Shown one piece after another: positions 27,801 through 38,972 of a stretch of 64,000 nt of DNA (its first letter is position 1; every line of letters starts with the position of its first letter). Source of the stretch: Zonotrichia leucophrys gambelii (lineage: Eukaryota; Chordata; Aves; Passeriformes; Passerellidae). The DNA lies in the NCBI RefSeq assembly GCF_028769735.1, contig NC_088170.1, forward strand, positions 44,684,585 to 44,748,584, read 5' to 3'. The position numbers and the translations under genes are program-made. Below the pieces are notes generated by a model. It was not told where the DNA came from. It did no database searches and saw nothing but the letters and a program-made list of their open reading frames with translations.

Positions 27801-28398
27801 GTGATGCTTTTTCTTACCTCTCTTTTTTGTTTCCTTGATTTTTACTTTTGTTCCTACATTTTGGCAGGCAAAGAAAGGGATGGCATAGTTACCAAATCTT
27901 TGGAGTAGCAGAGAGTAGAGGAGAATTTTAATGTAGGAAATTTAAGTTTAGAATCATGAAATCTGAAAGAGAAAGGGGACTCCATATGGCAGAAACGTCA
28001 AATGCGATTCTTACTAGTGATACTACTGCAATTAAATATGAAATATAAGGGGATTTGAGAACTGAGCTGTGAAAGACTACTAAACTCTTACAGAAAAATG
28101 GCTTGTAATTCTGTGATTGGAGAAAACCTCAGGATGCAGCGTTATGAGAACATAATACTCAAAGTACATTCTTTCTCCTCTGAAAAATCCACATTAAGGA
28201 ACTAACACAGATAAGATGGGGAAATGTGGTGGAGTTTCCTCATCAAGAGAAGCATTATGAAGCTGAGAGAGAGGCTTCATTTCCCAGGACAGGGGCCAGA
28301 ACACAGAGTGAAATAATGTTCTGAGCTTAGAAACATATTACTGGGACAGGTAAAATTTAGTCTGTGATCTTATCCTCACTTTCTGTGGTTACAGAGCC

Positions 28399-28404
28399 CT
28401 TTAA
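28399..28404 (+). repeat. Target-site duplication, left copy
   Basis: CTTTAA lies immediately left of the LTR and is repeated exactly at 28784-28789 on its right. A 6-bp duplication is typical of class II (ERVK/alpha/beta-like) retrovirus integration. Confidence 0.8.
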
Positions 28405-28783
28405 TGTCACCGCAGGCCCCCAGCCGGGTAATAATTACCATTGACTCCGCATTGCTGAAGGCTGATCAATCACTTTATTATGCTATATCATACTATACTA
28501 GACTATACTTATTAAGAAACTCTTAAGTAACCCTTACAGACAATTCCATACAGCTTTGACCTAAATGGTCAATGAATCCAAACACCGTCCTGTGTCCAAT
28601 TAGGAAATCATCCTTTGGTAAACAAATCTCCATAACGCATTCCACACGTGCACAACAGATGCAGCAAGTAGAGATAAGAATTATTTCTCATTCTTTTCTC
28701 TGAGCTTTCTCACAGCCTTCCTCAGGAAAATCCTGGGAAAGTCTATGCCTGCTGCTCTCTGTGGCCAGAACGCTGCTGCCCTA
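28405..28783 (-). mobile_element. Solo ERVK-like LTR
   Basis: This 379-bp element is bounded by exact CTTTAA copies. Read on the minus strand it ends in GGTGACA, with the CA expected at an LTR 3' end. It begins TAGGGCAG, one change from the TG expected at the 5' end. An AATAAA signal lies about 70 bp before the 3' end (plus 28474-28479). The A/T-rich stretch upstream and the GTGATTGATCAGCC-type segment after the signal match what I recall of passerine ERVK LTRs. No internal retroviral sequence flanks it, so it is a solo LTR left by recombination between the two LTRs of a provirus. Family assignment is from memory, while the duplication and termini are seen directly. Confidence 0.85.
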
Positions 28784-28789
28784 CTTTAA
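28784..28789 (+). repeat. Target-site duplication, right copy
   Basis: Exact CTTTAA, matching the copy on the left of the solo LTR. Confidence 0.8.
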
Positions 28790-29509
28790 CACATTTTATT
28801 CTGTACAGTGAAGATGGATGTAGAGCAGGCACCTAATCCTGAAAATGATGTGCTAGGATTACATATACTGAAATGGAACCATTAGATGAACAAAGCAAAA
28901 TATTATACAATTTATAAATTTTAAGCTTTATAAGTTAAAACATACACGTATTCATCTCCGCTTGTGTCAAATAAATAAACTTCAGTGTTATGAGGAATCA
29001 GCTACTAAGTGACAACAAAGTTGTCCTGAATCTATAAGTAAAGGTCGACAAAGCATTGACTCCAGAAAATTTGAGACATGGAAAAAAATTAATAGTCTGA
29101 AGTGTCCTATAAATGACCACAATGAAAATCTGAAATAATCCCACTTCTACTAGAAATGTTAGAATCAAACACTGCATCCTAACACTATTGCCAGTTTAAA
29201 TCAGCTTTTATTAACAGCAGCTTACTTGGATAATCAAAGTCACTGCTAGTGTAAGTGTAAAAGTATTAATTTTTTTAAAGGAATAATTTAGAATAATTTA
29301 CTAGTACAATCTATACTTTAAAAATATTCTAGAAATAAATAAATAATGTAGTTAAATATGAAAGTTCTCCATAAAATTCTTGTTGAAATCCTTAGAGTCA
29401 GTTGCATATTCCTTTTTATATTATTTTTATGAGGCTGGAAATTATTGCTAATCTCAGGGTAGATCTAAAAGATGGACTGCATATTCTGCCAGGATATGAG
29501 ATAAAATGA
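28790..29509. other. AT-rich spacer between two LTR remnants
   Basis: About 720 bp with no recognised gene or repeat. The two flanking LTRs are of different types, so this is not the interior of one provirus. Confidence 0.5.
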
Positions 29510-29886
29510 ATAATGGTGCGAAGACCTTTGCATCACTTCTCACCTCCCACAAGCAGACCAGTGCCCAGTCTGATTCCAAGCAGTAGCGTGTGTGGGAAAA
29601 CCAAACTCCCAATTTCTTTGTTGCTGAACATGATGTTATAAGGCTTGGAATCTGCCTTTGGTAATTTTGGGCCAGCTGTCCTGATGGTGCCTCCTCCCAT
29701 TCTCCTGCTCACTTTCAGCCTTCTTGCTGGTAGTGGGGCAGAGTGAGTGAAAATCTTACTGCAATTGCTCAGCAGTAGCTGAACTGTTGGTCTGTATCAA
29801 CACTGCTTAATCACAGATTCAATACAGCATCGTACTGGCTGCTATGAACAAAGCTGACCCCATCCCAGCCAGACCCTCCCTACACA
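29510..29886 (-). mobile_element. Truncated ERVL-like LTR
   Basis: Read on the minus strand it begins near 29886 with TGTGTAGGG, then GGCTGGGATGGGG and TTCATAGCAGCCAGTA. That is the diverged start of a common avian ERVL-type LTR whose consensus opens with a TGTCCTGGTTT..GGCTGGGATAGAG pattern. Further in, the block corresponding to GGACAGCTG and CCAAAGG is present (about 29652-29685). Similarity fades near 29510, before the polyadenylation and U5 parts, so the LTR is 3'-truncated or decayed. No internal retroviral region is seen next to it. The lower boundary is approximate. Confidence 0.75.
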
Positions 29887-32800
29887 CTCTCATTGCAGAA
29901 ATTATAACTGTATAATTACAGAGGTGCTCGTCTAAGACATAAAAAAGCATGGACACCAATGAAAATTATTACTGATGACAGTCATTACCATACAGAAGAT
30001 ATTCTCAAAATACTTAGTGCTAAATGGCAGCTCTTAGGAGAACTGAATAATAAAAGAGCTATAAACACAGCCCTTGGAGGGTTTTTAATATTCTCCTCAA
30101 TTTCCCTTTTGTCCATCTCATCCTTTCTTCCTTGGAAGATGTATCTTGATGATATAAGAAGTCTCATGTGCCACATGCGGAAGGGTAAGGGATTAACGTG
30201 GGAGACCTAACCAGTCTTCCAGAGATACCTTTCCTTAACTGCCTGCTCCTCCCTCCTGTTGGAGCCCCTTCACAGGTAGGGGGGACAGAATGCAGTGCCT
30301 GCCCATGCCTTAGCTGTGGGGTGCACAGTCTGTCATCTATCTTAAAGCCAACTCTCCATGACGCTTCAGTTAACCTGCTGGATGCTGTGCAGACACACCT
30401 GAAGCCCAAAATCCTCCTAGCTGACTCTATTGCAGCAGTAGTAATTTCTAAGACAAGGAGCCAGTCTCCTTGGACAAGGTTTCACAAGTGCTTCTGTGAC
30501 CCTGTATAATACATTAGAGAGTAATCATTAAGTTATTTTCACTTTCTTGGTGATCAAAATGGTTTGGAAAGCATTATGGGCCATTTAATACAGTGTGATT
30601 TTCAATGCTTATGACATCTATTAATTTTTAGAATAAATTATGCATTTCTTACAGCCTTGCATTTCTTAATTCATCAATTGAATGATTAAAGTTCATGTCA
30701 ATTCTCCTATGGTAAACAGGCAAATCAAATCTTTATCTATACTGGAACAAGCAAGACTACTTTTGTCCTTGCCTGAAGGGATAATGTCATTGCCTTGAGC
30801 TTACATCTATCATTACCATCAGTTAATTAAAATGAAGAAAAGCTTTAAATGTCCTCACCCTCACTTATCATTCAGAACTTCTTCAAGCATTACAGAAACT
30901 GTCAATCACTTCAGTCCTTCAAAAATATGTATAAAAACTATTACAAGTATTTTTTCTATAGGTTCAACAGCAGAAGGTAATGAGTCCTTTCTGTGCACTG
31001 ATATTTGAGACATCTAAAAAAAACTTCCACAAGCTCCTCCTAATCTCACTTTCTGTATTGAAGTCTGTCTTGGAGTGGCTGTGCTCTGCTACTTCAGCTA
31101 CAGATATGGCTAAAAAGTTCTGATAAACAAGGAAACAAAAGCATATCAGTACTTCATATAAAACTTTATTTTAAAAAGTTTCTTAATAAGACAGCTGTGT
31201 TATTTAATCTAATAATTTATTTAATTTTGATATTATTTGTCATAATAAACATAATTCCAGTTCTTATTTCCTTAAGTCTTACACCCATGCCTTCACAACA
31301 GTTAGGTCTGAAGAGATAAGGTGTGGGCTTTCTGTAACCACAAAAGAAAAAGCATACTTTCAGTAGCGTTTTTTCACAGCTTTTGATTTGTTGTGGATAA
31401 ATGTTTTCTTTCTTTGGGCATGCAAGAGGGCTACTGAAAAAATAGTATGTGATAGTAAAGCATAGATGAGTGAAACAGCAACCAGCTGTGGAGAGGGTAG
31501 CTGCTGGGAAAAGGCAGCTACAATGCAAAATTAATTCCCATTCTACAGAGGGCAAAAATCACCTCTGGAAATTATATCCTATGTGTAAACGCTGTGGGTG
31601 TTCACATATACCTATAAAATACAGCAAACAAGAGACTTGCTTATAAATATCAAATCATTCCACTGCAACCCCGGTGGTTTATAAATAAATGCTTTATTAT
31701 AATCCTGGAGTGGGTTTCTAGGAGCAGAGAACACTGAAAGTTGTTTTGAGCAACCTTTGCCCTCTGTTTGCAGTATTCAATAAATGAAATGTCATACACA
31801 TCAACATCAAATACAACATTTCAACAGAAACCCACTTTACCACAAAATCCACCATAAGAATGACTCTGATTTTTGTATATTTTATTTCCCCTTTAAAACT
31901 GTGGATTAATAGCATTTTTCAGTAGTGGTTTTCTCTAGATATAGAAAAAGGACAAGTCATATAAAGTAGCATTGTTTTTTACTAGACACATGGCTGCACC
32001 TGAAAGAAAAAGCAGAACTTGTCAGGCATATAAGCTTTCCAGATGCCATTCAGGCGTAGAAGTAACAAAGTTCAACCTAAGTGCAGGCTGGGAATAATTA
32101 TTCTCAGTTTAACTTAGTTATGTTAATAAGAAAACCAAGAAGGAGTAGAGGTGTCTGGTATCCATGAGACATAGGGGCAAGGGGAAGAAATAATGTTTGG
32201 ACTGCAGTTAATGAGAGACACAGCACTGCCTTCTGCAACTGAAACTAGCACAAATCAATATTGTGTCATGAAACTAGTGCTTCCACTAAGTCAAGTGTTT
32301 TTGCTGTCCAGTGAAGTAAAGAATTATAGGTCAGAACCTCTTTTGAGGCTGAAATTGTTTTGAGTTTATGGCTCTTAAGCTCGAGAGGTGAGAGATGGTG
32401 CAGATCTTTACTGAAGAGTGTCCCTTTCCCCTGTTGCTGTATCAGCCTTATGTGTGTCTGTCTGTGAGGTTATTCTGCTCTGCAGGAGTTTGGCTTCATT
32501 CACAAGAGACATTTGGATGCAACAGATAAAGCATTTCTGAAGCATGAACACCCCTAGCTCTTTCAGGGTTGGAGTGGACATTCCAGGGGTATTGGATATG
32601 GGCTGAACAATACCAAGACAATGAAGTTAGCTTTCCTTCTGTTTTTCAGCTGACTGGTATGAAAATGAAAATAACATTAATAAATTGAATTACTTTCAGA
32701 ATCTTCAACCCTTTCCACTGCGCAGAAGTACTTTACTCATTATGTATTTCTCTAAACAAGGTGTCAGGTTCTGCACACCTCTTTTCATTTGAATTATATG

Positions 32801-33391
32801 TGGTATTTTGGTAGTGGTGCAGTGTTGCATATCCAACCTAAATTTTTCTTGACTGTTTTCTCCATTAGTTTGTCCATAACATTAAATTTAAGGAAAATTC
32901 TTGATATTTACTAAGCAGTTAAACCAAAGGGAGACTGGTTTATGATCACTGATGTTAGGTTTAGACCATTTCTGTATATGGGGTTTTTCTTCATTGAGAG
33001 TGCAACAAACAGCAGTTTCTTCAAAAGATTGATTAAAATAAAAAAGGTTACAATTCTACTACTTATAAATTTTAGAAAAACCTACTTTCTTCACATGAAC
33101 TTTCTGCCTGCTCTTTTTAAGCCAAATAATTGCCATTTTCTCTTTCAGCATCACATTTTATGCTATTGAACAGAGAGGAAATAACATAGATATGTGAAGG
33201 ATTATTTAAATGCAGTAAAACACTTGTGCCCTAAAGTAACTGACAAAACGAAGAAGACGCAGTATTTCCCAAAAATACATGCTATCTAATCATATTGACC
33301 TAATAGTTAAATCAATACAGCAACTGAACCATTCAAGGGAATGAGAAAGACACCTAAACCAGAAGAATTGCAAAGGAGCACATTGGAACAC
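29887..33391. other. Non-coding stretch, partly GC-richer
   Basis: No supported gene. 30230-30500 is more GC-rich than its surroundings and has overlapping frames on both strands (103 codons plus at 30198-30509, 81 codons minus) with no recognisable domain. A minus-strand frame of 112 codons at 31217-31555 also looks random. No repeat family is recognised. Confidence 0.5.
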
Positions 33392-33564
33392 GAGAAGAGA
33401 AGAGAAGAGAAGAGAAGAGAAGAGAAGAGAAGAGAAGAGAAGAGAAGAGAAGAGAAGAGAAGAGAAGAGAAGAGAAGAGAAGAGAAGAGAAGAGAAGAGA
33501 AGAGAAGAGAAGAGAAGAGAAGAGAAGAGAAGAGAAGAGAAGAGAAGAGAAGAGAAGAGAAGAG
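33392..33564 (+). repeat. Perfect (GAGAA)n pentanucleotide microsatellite
   Basis: A 173-bp uninterrupted array of about 34.6 copies of GAGAA, purine-only on the plus strand. The unit makes mirror-symmetric purine tracts, which are known to favour triplex (H-DNA) structures. A frame running 33341-33721 is open only because a 5-bp unit gives a 15-bp, five-residue period with no stop; its R-R-E-E-K array is a repeat artefact. Confidence 0.98.
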
Positions 33565-33697
33565 TTATTCCCTTCTATTTCGGTTAGAAAGGAAGTACAA
33601 TAACCATCTACTACAGCTGCCTGACAAATTGAGGGCTATACAGAAGTTAAATTGTGTTACTAAGGGCATTTTCCAATTATCTCCTAAACTGACTGAT

Positions 33698-34950
33698 TTG
33701 GAGCATCGACCACCTCTCTAGGAAGCCTGTTCCAGTGTCTGACCACCATCTTGGTAAAGAAATTTTACCTAATCTAATCTGATCCTCTCCTGACACAGCT
33801 TTGAACCATTCCCATAGATCTTATCACTGAATCCCAGGGAGAAGAGTTCAGCACCTTTCTTTCCCCATCTTCCCTCCTCAGAAAGGCACAGAAAGCAATG
33901 AGATCATTCCTTAGTCTCTTTTTCTCTGAACTAGAGAAACCCCAAGTCCTCAAGTGCTGCTCATAGGATAATCCTTCCACCAGTTTTACCAGCTTTCCTT
34001 CCTTCCTCTGGACATATTTGAGGGACTCAACATCTTTCTCAATTAGCAGGGTCCCGAGCTGTGCAGAATGCTGAATACAGCAGGATAATTACCTCTTTTG
34101 ACAAGGTGGTGATTCTGTGCTTGATGCACCCCAGGATGGAGTTTGTCCTCTTGGCTGCCAGGACACGCTGCTCACTCACATTGAGTCTGCTGTCAGAGAG
34201 CACCTGCAGGGCCCTTTCTGCAGGACTTCTTCCCAGTTGCCCACCTCCCAGTTCATTTTTATGCCTGATGTTATGCCATCCTACCTGCAGAATCTGTCAT
34301 TCAATATTGAATTTTATCCCATTAACCATACTCTAATGGTCCAATCCATCTAGATCCCTCTGCAAGGCAAACAGCCCTTTCCCTTTGTGAACCCATGTTG
34401 ATTGAGTTTGACCATTGCATTGTCCTTTAAATGCATTTCAACAGGACCAGTATGACATTCTCCATAATTTTTTTAGAAAGTAAGGTTAGGGTAACAGGCC
34501 TGTAGTTTTCTGAGTTCCTTATGCCATCCTTGTAAACTGATATAACATTGGCTGGCTTCCACCCAGCAGGAAGCTTCCCAGACTTCTAAGGCATTGGATG
34601 ATGGATAATGGAGAGGGGTCATGCAGTAACGTTCATTATCCCCTTCAGTACTCCAGGATGAAATCCATCAGGTTCTGTGGACATAAGAACACTCAGCTCA
34701 AACAATTTCAGGGTTCAAAGCTAGTCAAAAGCCCCACAGTTGTGGTGCTCCACCCCAGGTGACCAAGCAGACCAAGGTCTACCATTAACTTTAAAAAGCG
34801 TGGGAAAAAACCATTGAATTCTTCTGCATTTTCTTGGTCCCTATTGGTCAGGTGGCCATCTTCAATGAGTATGAGACTAATATTTTCCTGAGACTTCCTC
34901 TCATTATTAATATACTTTTAAAAGCCTATTTTTGCACGAGATAATTCCAC
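33698..34950 (-). mobile_element. CR1 LINE fragment with internal deletion
   Basis: Read on the minus strand this is the reverse-transcriptase and C-terminal part of CR1 ORF2. The minus-strand frame 33774-33980 contains E-G-L-S-Y-E, L-R, F-S, E-K-x-R-L-R and D-L-I-A in the order seen in CR1 ORF2 ends. The plus-strand text shows the complementary CR1 landmarks CCTGTTCCAGTGTCTGACC (33727-33745), GGCCTGTAGTTTTCTGAG (34497-34514) and GGATGAAATCCATCAGG (34658-34674). Near 34350-34385 the sequence jumps from a CR1 block ending ATCTAGATCCCTCTGCA to one beginning ACCCATGTTGA. By my recollection of CR1 these are normally several hundred bases apart, so an internal deletion is likely. The terminal octamer tail is missing. 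Many stops and frameshifts make it inactive. Confidence 0.9.
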
Positions 34951-37503
34951 TGTTTTGGAATCCTGTCCACTTATGTCCCATAAGGATTATTCACTAAATG
35001 TTCTTGAATCTTTCTCTGATTGAATAAAAAGCAGGAGTGATATTTAGATAACCCAAATAAAAAACATCTACATTTGAGTTTAGGTCTCTTTTGTACCCAG
35101 TAGATACCTACATGTTTTCAGAGTGAGATTTGATTAATTATTTAAGCTACCTTTCAAAACTAGGTAAATTGTGCCCTAATACTGCCTATTTTTTCTACCA
35201 GCTATGAATGGAGAGGAGGATGAATCACTCAGATTAAGCAATCTAGACTATTCACAGCATGAAAAAAAAATCTCAGACAAATAATTTTTCTAGCCCAGAA
35301 TTAGATGCTTTACTTCCATCTCTGGCAAAACTTCTGTAGAAAAGCTGTCAAACTGGGATTTAACTGCAGGGAAAAATATTGTTAGATCCTTTTCTACTGC
35401 CTTGCTTTGGTTCCGTTTTAGATAAGAATGTTTTTTTTCAAATTCATATATAGAAGTATTTTCGTGAGCACAGTTCTCAAGGTATTTGATGTAGTCAGTG
35501 CACTCCTTGAGAGGATGCAGTACCTAGAGGCACATCCTGATGTCTCACACTTAGCATCATCTTACTCCTCTGTTGTTCTATTATAGTAAGTACATACATT
35601 CATGAAATTAAGATCAAATTAAAATTAGTGAAGTGTCACAGTTTGACCCCTACTACTTCCATTCCTTTATGACCTGAAATCAAATTCCTTTTCATGGTGC
35701 TCTGAAGTGTCAAACATCTCTGTTATAGCAGGGTGTTTATGTAGTATATGGGTTTCCTTAAATGATCCAAAATAAATTTTATAAACTATTAATGTGCTGT
35801 AAAAGTAATTTGTAATCTTTCTTGACATTTCCTGTAGAAAGTGTCTTGCAGGTAAAGGTCAGCTTTTAAACATTGCCAATAAAATACTCTTCAGAAGATT
35901 AAATTGAATAATTTGCAACAAAGTAACTGCAATTTTTATTATATCTTAAATGTTATGGTGACACATAAGAAATCTGCCCAAGCAATTTCATTGTGTAAAT
36001 CAACTAATGCCTGTAGTTTCTCTTACATTTTCATAATCAAATACAAATTTCACACAAGGAATAAATGTCAGCTAGTAAATTTTTGAATGTCATAAACATA
36101 TTCATGAGTTCTACTCTAAATATTTTAGTAGATAATAAAGGGAATAGATACACCTCTTATCCATAAAATACAGATTTATGTCAAAGCAAACCCCTCAGTT
36201 TTATAACCCTACTAATAGTACTTTAAATCCAAGTTGAGCTATGATACATAATAAATTGTTAGTTAGGCTGTTAGATCATGCCAGCTGCACCACAGTATTA
36301 AGGCCCAATAAGAGATGACTGTAATTGGTGTAATCTAAACACATTAGTTAAAAACTGCAATAAATATTTAAGTTATGCAAAATGTTTATGCACTTGACAT
36401 TTTAAACTTAATTTGCACAAACGCTCTATTTAGATACCTGATTTTGTATTGACTATTGTACATTATTTTAGATTTCAGGTCTTTTCACTTGCCTGATAGT
36501 GCAGGTAAGGTAGTGATAAACTATTATCTTTTGAAGTTAGCTCTGAATTTCAGTGACTATATTAAATTCCATGGGCAGACCCACCATACACATAGCTTAA
36601 GCCTGACTTGAGGGTAGTCTGCAAATGCAGATAAGCAAATGAACTTATAGATCATTTCTGAAGAGGATTCATAGGCCATTTTTAAACAAACATGAGAGAT
36701 GATTAACAGGCTACCAGGCATTCTGGACAGAATGTACCTCACAGATATAGTCACTGGTATGCTGCCAAAACCGCATGCAGTAAAAGAAGGCCCGTTAGGA
36801 AAGAGAAATAAAATAAAACCTGAACTTGTCCAGATGGCTAAAAAAGATCATATTGAATAAATTCAGAGACCAGCAGACTGGTCCAACTGTATGGCTACTG
36901 CTTTAAAACTAAATTGACTTGAAGATTGAAACAAAATCATCAAATATGGTTCCAGTAAAAGGTCACTTCAATCTTAAGAAAGCAGATTATGTCTAGCTTT
37001 TTACATGTACCAAGAGTACCAGAAATTTCTTTTTTTGGTGGAAAGAACGCAAAGTATCTTATCTGCAAGGACATAAGTATGACTGATTTACATTTTATTT
37101 TATGTTTTATTTTATAGTTTACTATAACATAATCTCTTCTCACTTGCTTTTTTATTTATTCTATTTATAAGTTGGTCATCTGAAGGGGGGTTAGTATTCT
37201 AACAATTAATATATACTGACAATAGTGAGAAAACAGTGGGTACAAAATGAGGGTACAGATTATTAGTTTTTGGCTCTTGACAGAGGTCTGCTGAGTCCAG
37301 GGACAGGTGCTTGGTGCTTGGTAAGATAAAGCACTAATATCAAATTCCTGACTGGCAGCAGGCCCTATGGGGATGCACTGAAATTGCTCTGTTAGGACAA
37401 TTTATCAGAATGGTCAAAGAGGTTCTTCCCATCATGTTGCATTTCAGCTTGTATCAAGCAGACACTTCTGCTTCCTTGTGGAGAGGTGTTGCAAAGATGA
37501 CAT
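34951..37503. other. AT-rich non-coding stretch
   Basis: No gene or recognised repeat. About 36240-36500 has many homeodomain-type cores and could be a conserved non-coding element. That is a compositional impression only. Confidence 0.5.
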
Positions 37504-37712
37504 GAATCATAGAATTATAGAATAATGGTTTGGATTGGGAGGGATTTTTAAAAATTTTTCTTGTGTCAGGGCAGGGACACCTCCCACTAGACCAATTTGC
37601 TCAGAGACCCATCCAACCTGGCCTTGAACACTTCCAGGGATGAGACATCCACAACTTCTCTGAGCAATCTGTTCCAGTGCCTCACCACCCTCACAGTGAA
37701 TAATTTCTTAAA
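37504..37712 (-). mobile_element. CR1 LINE 3' end, 5'-truncated
   Basis: The plus strand begins AATCATAGAATTATAGAAT, the reverse complement of the CR1 tail ATTCTATGATTCTATG, followed by GGTTTGGATTGGGAGGGA and then GGGACACCTCCCACTAGACC and CCAACCTGGCCTTGAACAC. These are landmarks of the avian CR1 3' untranslated region and ORF2 end read backwards. Only about 210 bp remain, which is the usual severe 5' truncation of CR1. A block of roughly 30 bp expected between GGGATTTTT and GGGCAGGGACACC appears deleted and replaced by A/T-rich sequence. Confidence 0.95.
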
Positions 37713-38344
37713 GTAACTCTGAAAGACATTGAGAGACCTACAAAACACCTCTGAGTTAGAGAAGGACTGGCTATCAAATCTGGATGTATCTGTTCTAAGC
37801 TCTCAAAAATCTCAGAAAATCTCACAAGTAAAAGAAATTTCTTTTTATTTTTGCGATACTCCAGATATGCGATAAAATGGGCAACAGCTACAAGATTTGC
37901 TATCAGGACCCCTCCCTATTTAAGAAAACTGAAATGTTTCTCTTAAGTAACTGTTTTTCATATTTGGACTAAAGAAGTTTTTCTAGGTATCCTTCTGCAT
38001 ACTTCAGTCTCTACAAAAGGTAGAGACAAAATATGATTTAGCTTTGGTTTGTATGTAAAGAAGAAATAGCATAGTTTTCTCAGCATCCAGAATAGCTCTG
38101 TGTGCATTAAGGCACATGAGAAAAATCAGCCTAGCTTCTTTAATTTGCATTAGAACTATCTGTACAAGAGGTGACAGAAGTCCTCCACAACATCAAAAAT
38201 CAGACTGATCTTATTAAAACCTTTCATTGTAATATACTTGAGATACTTAATAATTCAGTCTACACAATAACCAGATATTTTATATTGGATATTATATCTA
38301 CACAAATCTACAGGAACAGGACAACTGTGTAATCTTTGCCTTTC
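37713..38344. other. Unassigned AT-rich sequence
   Basis: No gene or repeat recognised between the CR1 tail and the LTR that follows. Confidence 0.5.
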
Positions 38345-38972
38345 TGTCTTGGTTTGGAAAGACAGGTGTCTGCTAAAGAAGGCAGGAGCCTCCCTTGAAA
38401 TGGAAAAATGTAAACCCCCTCCCTCTAAATTGTCATAAATTTGAAGTTAAGGGGGGTTCTCAGGCAAAAATATGGGAGCAGGAAAAACAGTTCTTTATTA
38501 GGGAACAAAATAAAAATAAACTAAACAATGCAGTAAAATAAAATAACACTGGCAGAGTCAGAACACAACCTGACACCCTGACACCCCCCCCACCCTGTGG
38601 GGGGTTATTGTGGCTGCAGTCCTCCTGAAGTGCCAGGTGTGCTTCTCTTGGAGCAGGAATCCTGTAGAAAGGTGTAGTCTTCCTCTGAAGATCCAGTGGA
38701 AGAGGCAGCTGCTCCTCTGGGAAATCCAGCGGAGAAAGCCATGCTGGTGCTTCAGAATCTCAAGATTATATCCAGGAAGGAATAATTGGCTCCTCCCTCT
38801 GGGCAGAGCATCTCACAATGGCATGCTGTAGCTCTTATCAGTCATACAGTGACATTCAATACCCTGTTATCAGCAGATGTCTCCCATGAGAGAGGAGTGG
38901 TTGTGGAAGAGATAGGGAAAACTGCGCACTTGACAAAAGACAACTGCCATACTGATGGCAAACAGAATACAA
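38345..38972. mobile_element. Avian ERV LTR remnant, orientation uncertain
   Basis: The segment starts TGTCTTGGTTTGGAAAGACA and continues with GACAGGTGTCTGCTAA, GGAGCCTCCCTTGAAATGG, CAGTTCTTTATTAGG, GAACACAACCTGACACCC and later TGGCTCCTCCCTCTGGGC. I recall these blocks in this order from a retroviral LTR family common in passerine genomes. CAGTTCTTTATTAGG would put an AATAAA signal on the minus strand, but the strand is not certain. No target-site duplication was found, and the right boundary (about 38972) is approximate. A C-run/G-run pair near 38582-38604 lies inside it. Plus-strand frames at 38610-38831 and 38786-39010 are by-products. Confidence 0.7.

Larger units (their letters stand above)
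21987..28398. other. AT-rich non-coding stretch
   Basis: No gene and no recognised transposon. It contains two dyad-symmetric elements listed separately (22649-22667, 24859-24882), a run of 16 A at 25669-25684, and AT-rich blocks around 23500-23700. Open frames are at most 84 codons. Confidence 0.55.

Noticed and set aside
33341..33721. 126-codon frame with an R-R-E-E-K repeat resembling a charged single alpha-helix protein
   Set aside because: It is open only because the (GAGAA)n microsatellite has no stop in any frame; the flanking parts are not protein-like.
38319..38946. GACAACTG on both sides of the LTR as a target-site duplication
   Set aside because: Neither copy touches the element ends (the left one is about 20 bp away), so it is likely coincidence.
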